DNA from: Cordia subcordata
Taxonomy: Eukaryota; Streptophyta; Magnoliopsida; Boraginales; Cordiaceae
Assembly (NCBI GenBank): GCA_028554755.1
Contig: JAPTOF010000003.1
Coordinates: 5,975,501 to 6,039,500 of the forward strand
DNA length: 64,000 bases
Reading direction: 5' to 3'
In this document: positions 57,251-64,000 of the stretch, piece after piece
Layout of the letters: every line of letters begins with the position of its first letter
Position numbering within the stretch: position 1 is the stretch's first letter
Notes under the pieces: generated by a model
Databases searched by the model: none
The model's input: only the letters and a program-made list of their open reading frames with translations
Told to the model about the DNA's origin: nothing
Program-made: the position numbers and the translations under genes

Positions 57251-60224
57251 TCAAGCACTTGGTGGCTTCTCCAAATCCTCGAGAGGACGGAAGAAGGCTT
57301 TCTGCTCCAGCACAGACTCTCCGTTTGCAACCGCCGGTGAGGTGGGGAAACCGCGCTCCACGGCGGCAGCCTGGTTCTGATCGGTGGCAGGGCCAAACAC
57401 CCCAGTTTGAGGATGAGGAGCCCAGTATTTCTCTGAGTCCACCTGGATCACATTGTCAGGGACCACCGTCGCACGAACGTGCTCCTCCGGGTTCTTGTCG
57501 TAAACGGAGACGTGCACAGCCCTCCTGCATACAGTACCATAAGATCATTTTAAGTTAAATGCCATTAGTGTAGGTGTTATATGCAAGAAACTAAATAATC
57601 CGAGCCAAAAGTCATGACCAAATAAAGAAAAAGCGTGGCATAACCCAAATATAACTCGAATTTTGAACGTTTATTGTCCCATAAAACACGATTAAGCCTA
57701 ACAAATCCTACCTTACTGTATTCTAGCTAATTAATATAGGATACTTCAAACCAAAGACACTAATAACAAGTTCATACCATATGCAAGAATATGACGCCAC
57801 GCAACTTGATGTGCATTGCTTATAGCTCCTATGGGCATTTGACAGTTTGGTTACCTAATCAGATATGAACTGCTACCCACCAACCTTTAATTTGAAGTTA
57901 ATGCTTGAAGCCATTTTTCACGAACCCGACTCTGTTTGATGAGATAAAATTTGACCGTACGAGATAAGTTTGGGGGAAAAAATCAAACCGCCTAAAAATT
58001 AAATTCTACAAGCATCCAATTGTTATCGGAGTACTTACCACTGCAACTTACGCAATCATTTACGTAAAATTTCCTAAATTTACTTAATCACTATTAGAAC
58101 AAAATTTAATCTGATTTAACTAATTTGTATTATTTTTACCGTTATTGTGGAAGGCTAGACCAACCGTGAGCAAGAAGGGTGCTTCAAAAGCTGAAAATGA
58201 TCCAAGAACCATGGGCCCCTATGTCTGTTATCAGTATATATCACGTTTTTCTTTTAAAGATGTGGGCCAAAAACTCCACCCAGTTCCCCAAAGAAACCTC
58301 ACCCAACCTACTTCACACACAAAAAGGAAAAAGAAAAAAAAAAAAAAAAACGTAGTAACCTAACCATAGTTAATCTCTCACATTTTTGCACTATCTCGAA
58401 ATTCTCATATTTTTCTTTACTCACTGTGGATTATGATAGTTTTTTCCTTTTGTTATGACTCATACTCTAAAACAGGGCTAAACTTTGTTATTTGTAAAAA
58501 CTTTGATCACCTTACCCTTAAGTAGATATTTATATAAAATATTCTATTATTCCTGATAAAAGGAGAAAAAAGAAAGAATTACACAAGACGGTGGAAGAAC
58601 CAAGAGACAAGGACTGCTCCATGGGTGACATTCCCAATGAATAATATCTTTCACGTAAATTTACCATGTTGCCCTCCAACAAATTGGGGATTGGGATCAG
58701 TCAGACTTGTCGCTATCAAAAACTTACCCCCTCCAAGTGGAAGTGTTGAAATTATCCACACATTTTGGGGCCGAGTACACTTGATAAATCAACACAACAA
58801 AAAAGACTTCAAATCTTAACACAAAAAAAAAAAAGAGAAAAAGATATAGATAGTAATCAAACCAAATCAAATTAAATCCCCACATGTACATGTTTGGTAT
58901 CTTTCATACAATCCCTTGCCCTTTTTGTTATTGAGTTTAGTATCGTTAATACCAGCCAAAAAAAAAAAAAGCCCGGACAGCAATGTTAAAGGGTTCGTTT
59001 GGATTAGTTCTTTTAAAAATGTCTAACAAATTTTTAAGAAAATACTTTTCAGGAAGCAAAAAATTCTGACCGGAAGTTTTTTTCATAGCTCCAACGTTTT
59101 TTTTTTCCAAAGAGAAAAAAGTATACTTTTTTCCTTTAAAAAACTAATCTGAACTGACCCAAGGACCTAACTTGTACCAAACAGAAAAAAGCGAAAACAA
59201 ACTAGTACCAAACAGAAAAGAAAAGGAAAATCTTGGAACTATTCCTACCAATTGTTTTTTTTAAAAAAAAAAAAGATAATAGTGCTTCTTCTATTATTCC
59301 AATAATTTTTAATTCAAAAATCTTAAAATTCCAAATCTCAATAATAGTTCCTCACCTACTCTATGGCATTTGGAGCTCTGGATTTTTTTGTTTTAGGTTG
59401 GGCAGGTAGATTGTCAAAAGTAGCCAACTACTATCCATAAATTCTAGTGGGTTGACCTGTTGGTGGGGAGTATTCATCATTCCCAGTACAGATTAGTAGC
59501 CTTGGAGGGTGTTTAACTGTACTTAATTGAATATTTATAAGTATTTAAAATAAAATTTAATAAAAAAATATTTTTAGTTTAAAGATTTATAAACGCCCGA
59601 ATAAGCACACCAAACACCCTTTAAAATTTTACAAATAATGATGCAGACAAAAAATCATATCCATGTTTTCACTAAACCACGGTTGCGCACATGGTGTGGA
59701 AATAATTAATTCTTTGAAACCCTACGTATTTTCTCTTACTCCCCCCCCCCCCCCCCCAAAAGAAACCATATGTGTTATATTATCCCATATATCTTTTGTT
59801 TCTTTTCCATTCTTTCCCTTTCTTAGTGTATGCAAAATCTCGGACCATTTTGCATGATCAAACTCCAAAATCAACAACAATTCAAAAAAAGAAAAAGAAA
59901 ATATTTTCCAAAATTAAGCCAATGAAGAGACAAAGAAAAAAAATGAACCGATGAGGGCATGTCCAAATTAATATACTTAAAACAAATCAATATAGTCTTG
60001 AAAAATGTTTTCAGTATCGTAATAATAATTCGTATTATCATTTCACCACTATCGATCTTTTTTCGTATAATTTAAAGGAGAGAATCCAAATCCATGAGTA
60101 CGAGAATACAAAGAATTTACCTGAAAAGGGAAGAAGAGGGAGAGGAATCGCGAGAGGCGATCTGGCTGACGAAACGTTTCCCGAAAACGCTGGCCAGTCC
60201 ACGGCTTTGCAGATAAGCTGCCAT
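57251..60224 (-). CDS. Mitochondrial LEA-like protein, At5g17165 type, two exons
   Basis: Exon 1 is 60224-60121 and exon 2 is 57524-57251; joined in phase 2 they encode 125 residues. Exon 1 starts MAAYLQSRGLASVFGKRFVSQ, an Arg-rich, amphipathic presequence typical of mitochondrial import. Exon 2 carries RRAVHVSVYDKNPEEHVR, VVPDNVIQVDSEKYWAPHPQTGVFGP and ends VLEQKAFFRPLEDLEKPPSA. This is the plant family annotated as late embryogenesis abundant protein At5g17165-like; its function is unknown, with a presumed stress role. Donor CAG/GTAAAT and acceptor ATGCAG are good. The 2596-bp intron holds two small TIR elements. A TATA box lies about 145 bases upstream of the ATG. The gene looks intact. 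Confidence 0.88.
58990..59161. mobile_element. Small TIR element, TTTGGATTGGCTTTT family, copy 3
   Basis: GGGTTCGTTTGGATTAGTTCTTTT at the left and AAAACTAATCTGAACTGACCC at the right are inverted. Subterminal GAAAATACTTTTCAGGAAGC resembles the copy at 27773-27999. It lies in the intron of the LEA-like gene. Confidence 0.7.
59505..59621. mobile_element. MITE related to 56649-56768
   Basis: GAGGGTGTTTAACTGTACTTAATTG and the inverse of AATAAGCACACCAAACACCCTT form the arms, with TATTTATAAGTATT and AAGATTTATAAACGC inside. It is more diverged than the 56649 copy, and no clear target duplication is seen. Confidence 0.65.
59741..59757. repeat. Poly-C tract, 17 bases
   Basis: Seventeen consecutive C in an AT-rich intron (G17 in the sense of the LEA-like transcript). 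It could fold as a G-quadruplex in the pre-mRNA. A cloning or base-calling length error cannot be excluded. Confidence 0.9.
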
Positions 60225-60261
60225 GCAAGTTACACTTTCCGATGATACTAAGATTGGCAGC

Positions 60262-60297
60262 GTAGCTTAGCTTATGCTTATGCTTATGCTTATGCTA
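60262..60297. repeat. (GCTTAT)n hexamer repeat in the 5' UTR of the LEA-like gene
   Basis: GCTTA/GCTTAT repeated about five times between the TATA box and the ATG of the minus-strand gene. Confidence 0.85.
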
Positions 60298-60365
60298 CAA
60301 GCGCTTTTAGAGATCAGTTGGAAAACACACGATTTTATGATCTGATGTGGTCACCCCCTCGTTGA

Positions 60366-60375
60366 GTTTATATAG
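60366..60375 (-). promoter_or_regulatory. TATA box of the LEA-like gene
   Basis: Minus-strand CTATATAAAC lies about 145 bases upstream of the ATG at 60224, a normal distance for a 5' UTR of roughly 110 bases. A CACGTA/TACGTA-rich stretch (ACGTACGT) lies farther upstream near 60508; ACGT cores are found in ABA-response elements, so stress control is plausible. Confidence 0.65.
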
Positions 60376-60519
60376 TGGGGTTGTTGCCAGTTGGGTACAA
60401 AATAAGTACATATTCTTTCTTTTTTCTCCTTTTTCTTTTTTTAATAACTGATGAGTCATATTTTGGTCTCTCATCTTATCTTCTCTTGTCTGCACCTACC
60501 CCAGTACGTACGTAAGTTG

Positions 60520-63090
60520 TGCCACTGCCGTTTTTTAACGGAATCTGCACTTTTAGAGTCCGTTTGCTTTTGTTTCTTTTGAATTGATGCTTATAAATAA
60601 CTTTTAATATGTATAAAGAAATGATAAATAAGTAAAAATGTGAAAATTAAAAGATAGCTCAAACAGTTGAAGTTAAGTCACAGGTTTACATCCGATAAGG
60701 TATCTCTAAATCACATTACACTTGAAATTAATACTCATCGAATCAAAAGTGGTGAAGGCGATAAAAGTGGTGAAGGAAAAAATCCTCTCACAAGTATACC
60801 GGCGATTTGAACTTACGTTTTCCTTTTTATTGAAGTGAAGCTGCTTATGCACTTCTTGTCTCGACTCTAAGACCATCTTCAACAACATTCTTATATGTGG
60901 TTTTACTCTATATATAGCAATAATCTTGAAGTAAATGTGCTCCAATAGCTTCCTAGATAAATCCCCACACATAGAGTTATTTCAGGGATTGGAAAGATTG
61001 TCCTTGTATGTAAAGGAAGAAAAGCAATTCCCTACTCCATCCCTAGATCTTTTTTAATGCTAATTAAAAATACAATATCGTCATATAAATTTAATTACAT
61101 AATTTTTAATTTAAAATTAAGTACGATAAATAATTTATTAAATTGAGATATGATATTATAAAATATTAAATTAAAAATTCAATAATTGATAAAAAAATAT
61201 TAAAAAGAAGAATTATTGTTCAACATCTTGTTGCTGCATAATTTTTAATACAAAATAATCTATAAAAAAATATTATTATTAAATTTCAAAATAATATTAT
61301 ATTTAAAATTAAAAATAAATTGTAATTGATAACATAATATTTTTCATATAATCAATTAATACAAATAAAAAATTAAATAATATATCTATAACTAAATAAT
61401 GACATAGAGTAAAGAGTCGAGAAATTGTTGGAGTAAAATTAGACTATGAGGCCCCTGCGTATAAAAAAATGATTCCAAAATTATTACATACAGGCAACAT
61501 AACAAAGAAGCAATTGGAATTGGCGTTAACGTGCTATGTACTCTGCTTCTGCTGCATACCTTATTGGAAAGTCGGTTGGGATCTCTTGACGGCGTCAATT
61601 CTCAGTTTTTGGGATATTTATTTCTTGGTCATAGAAAGCACATGAGACTGGATGAAATGGGCAATAGGTTCATAATTCTATCTTGACTGTTATTGTTCTT
61701 AATATTTATTCGTATTTTTACATACTAAATATTTCAAAAGTCATAACGAACTTTCAAAATCTAACATCAGCACTCATACTAATTCTAATGTTATCTCTTT
61801 TGTAAAATAGGATGAGAAAGAGGTAATTTAAAAGTGGCATAATTGCTAAAAGAATTTAGACGAACATCAAATGAGAAAGACAGTCCAAAACAAAGAAAAT
61901 ATAGACTTAGAATATTAAATTCACTAAGCAAAAGATAAGTATTATAAAATTAAGGATAATATTTCACCCCAATATCAAAAAAGTCATAAATACCAACTCA
62001 ATTTACAATTTAGCCAAATAAGTCCTTAGAGGCATATGCTAGTACACTGCCATATATTCTGCAGAAATTATTTAATGTGATTTCGTCTAAAGTAAATTTC
62101 TTGTTTGATGAAATAAAAATTCTGCCCCACACACTTGACCCCAAAAAAAGAAAAAGAAAAAGAAAAAGGAGAGGAAAAGGATTGTCACAATTGTTGCTTC
62201 CTTCTGTAGTAAACACGCCAAAGACGCGGTTTGAGCTGGGCAAGTCAAACGTGATGGTGATGCGAAGTTTTTAATTTTGATTTGGGGTTGATCTAAAGTG
62301 ATGGGCGATTATTTTTATATCAAAGAGGAGAAGTGCCTACATTTTCATCAGTTACAGCCTCGTTATCAAATCAAATATGCTTTGCATGCCAAATAATGCT
62401 CGTATTTAATTTAAATTAATTATTGATTGGTCAATGTGTTACAATCTAAAACCATTTTTTTTTTTAGTAATATTGATACCGTCCGGAATCAGTTACGTTA
62501 AGCTAATTAATGAGCTGCATCCTCAACAGTCCCTGCAAACAAACAAAACTTATAAGTTGGTCTAGCGTTGGCTAAAGACTCTGTGACGATCAAATTAGAG
62601 AGAGTTTTTTATCGCAAATATCGCCTCATTTAACATATACTGTGGGGTATTTATAGGATTCTCGTGACGTTAATAAAAACAGAGAAATGAAATATATAGG
62701 AAGGTGGGTGAATCATGCAGGTCGCATTCAGCTCGTAATCAAATATTATCATGGACAAAGAGATACATCAAGAACTTCAATCACCAGGGAAATCACATAT
62801 CAAAGCTAATTTAATGAGGACAACGCTACAAGAATGAGGAAAAATATCGGTCAATTGAATTGCGGATTACATCTTAGATTCGGGAATGCATTTATTAGTA
62901 GCAAAGAGGCATGGCCCGTGACAATTTGAGCCACAAAGCGGCATGACTTTTCGGGCCGGGCTGGACCACCTGCGATCTGCATTTGTGGACTTGTATTTGG
63001 GCATTCCCAAAGAACAGAAAAGGCCCATTCTATTATAGCTAACAAGTCCCTCTATGATAGTGACAAGAGAAGAATAGTCAACAACGAGAA
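60520..63090. other. Intergenic, no gene seen
   Basis: AT-rich throughout, most strongly at 61060-61390. No frame longer than about 90 codons and none with a known motif. A purine run (62146-62180) gives the Lys/Arg-rich frame at 62077-62274. Confidence 0.55.
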
Positions 63091-63093
63091 TAA

Positions 63094-63668
63094 GGGTCTG
63101 TTCGGTTTTTGTTTTTGTTTTTAAAAATAATTCTTTAAAATATATTTTTTAAATAATTTTTGAGAATAAAAGTCTTAAAAACTTATTTGGTAACTTTTAT
63201 GGTAAAATAGATAAAAAATGGAGAGAGATTAAAGAGAAAAGTATTTGTCATTATAAATTTATAATAGCATCTTAATAACAAAATTACTATTAATGAAGTA
63301 GGTTAAAACAGTTTTATGGAGTTTTTTGAGAATAAGATATTAAAACATTTTTTTTCTTTTTTTAAAGAAAGAGGGTTAATAATGGTTCTTCACTTAACCC
63401 TATTGATGACTCGAACTCGAGATGCACAAATTCCAAGTGAGGGGTGCTATAATTGAAAACATCTTTTTGTTATTCTCTATTTTTTTGTTTTTAAAATAAT
63501 TATTCGAATAACGATTTCTAAAAACTAAAAATAAAAACAGTCTTTCCAAATAAAATTTTCTGTTTGTCCGTTTTTTAAAAACTAAAAACTGCTTTTATTG
63601 GAGCTCTCTTTTTTTTTTTCTATTTTAAAAAATAAAAACTATTTTCAAAACCAAATACCAAACAATCC
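63094..63668. mobile_element. TIR element with TAA target site, 575 bp
   Basis: Left end GGGTCTGTTCGGTTTTTGTTTTT and right end ATTTTCAAAACCAAATACCAAACAATCC are imperfect inverted repeats; TAA at 63091-63093 and 63669-63671 looks like a 3-bp target duplication. The style resembles the element at 34131-34650. No coding capacity. Confidence 0.65.
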
Positions 63669-63671
63669 TAA

Positions 63672-64000
63672 ATTTGTTAGCAATATTTGACTTTACAATA
63701 ATTATTTTTGTGACTACAACTGTAAAGATAGCAACAGAGGTAAGTTTTTCGCAAGCACCCGCCCCTATAGGAGTATTGAAGTGGGAAACAAGATATGAAG
63801 GGGAGGTTAGTGTAACACTTCTATTTTTCCATATAGGTGACTATTATCTGAGTGTAATAAGATAGTCGAATCTAACTTAACTGAAATATCAAATTTGATT
63901 CAATCATTTTTATATTTAGTTTGCTTTTGGTTATTATCAAATATAGAAAAATTTAATTTTTGCTTGGTTTGGATTATCTACCAGAAAATTTAGTTAATAA
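63672..64000. other. Intergenic, nothing recognised
   Basis: The plus-strand frame 63674-63865 has no known motif and no upstream signals. Confidence 0.5.

Larger units (their letters stand above)
57525..60120 (-). other. Long single intron of the LEA-like gene
   Basis: The intron starts GTAAATTC and ends ATGCAG. It contains two TIR elements, a poly-C tract and an (A)n run at about 58332-58350, but no exon that improves the protein. The plus-strand frames inside it (for example 58145-58363, 58625-58819) are unsupported. Confidence 0.8.

Noticed and set aside
57217..57558. Plus-strand frame of 113 residues
   Set aside because: It is the antisense shadow of exon 2 of the LEA-like gene, whose splice sites and family match are clear.

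Overview
This is nuclear DNA of a eudicot plant. The window is AT-rich and mostly intergenic, with three split nuclear genes that have plant-type introns, several classes of plant transposon and many simple repeats. It holds no bacterial-type operon, CRISPR array or phage. The species cannot be named from the sequence.

Host genes. (1) A leftward gene at 6271-12024 encodes a large chloroplast-type PPR protein with a C-terminal SMR-like domain. It is the apparent orthologue of Arabidopsis EMB1270 (At3g18110); four exons join in frame to 1463 residues, and the last intron has a GC-AG boundary. (2) A rightward gene at 35526-39256 encodes a P-class PPR protein of 524 residues in four exons. (3) A leftward two-exon gene at 57251-60224 encodes a 125-residue mitochondrial LEA-like protein of the At5g17165 type. 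A fourth, leftward gene may begin near 820 and run off the left edge; only a TATA box, a telo-box and a possible first exon are visible.

Mobile DNA. About a third of the window is two LTR retrotransposons, both on the minus strand and both with perfect 5-bp target duplications. 14815-26246 is a Sirevirus-type Ty1/copia element with 1.3-kb LTRs, an iMet primer site, repeated polypurine tracts, gag-pol carrying several stops and an extra 3' ORF. That ORF is split by a nested 1.6-kb solo LTR (17199-18797) with its own TACAA target duplication. 45585-56556 is a Tat-lineage Ty3/gypsy element with 0.5-kb LTRs, a second RNase H, a 65-bp tandem repeat and an antisense ORF with two phase-compatible introns. 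The rest is fragmentary: a compact TRIM cluster (29666-30713), two LINE-type RNase H relics (one in an intron of the second PPR gene), two long inverted-repeat DNA elements (12235-13767 and 43349-44278, the latter with a 9-10 bp target duplication), small TIR elements of several families, and three copies of an undescribed repeat built on a TGTTCACTA-like tandem array.

How the parts relate. The genes are independent transcription units; the three coding genes are all predicted to be organellar (two PPR proteins, one LEA-like protein). I found no novel defence or biosynthetic system. The best new leads are four hairpins with compensatory base changes inside the solo LTR, the GGTCGACCGGC palindrome arrays shared by the Sirevirus and the solo LTR, the spliced antisense ORF of the Tat element, and the TGTTCACTA repeat family.
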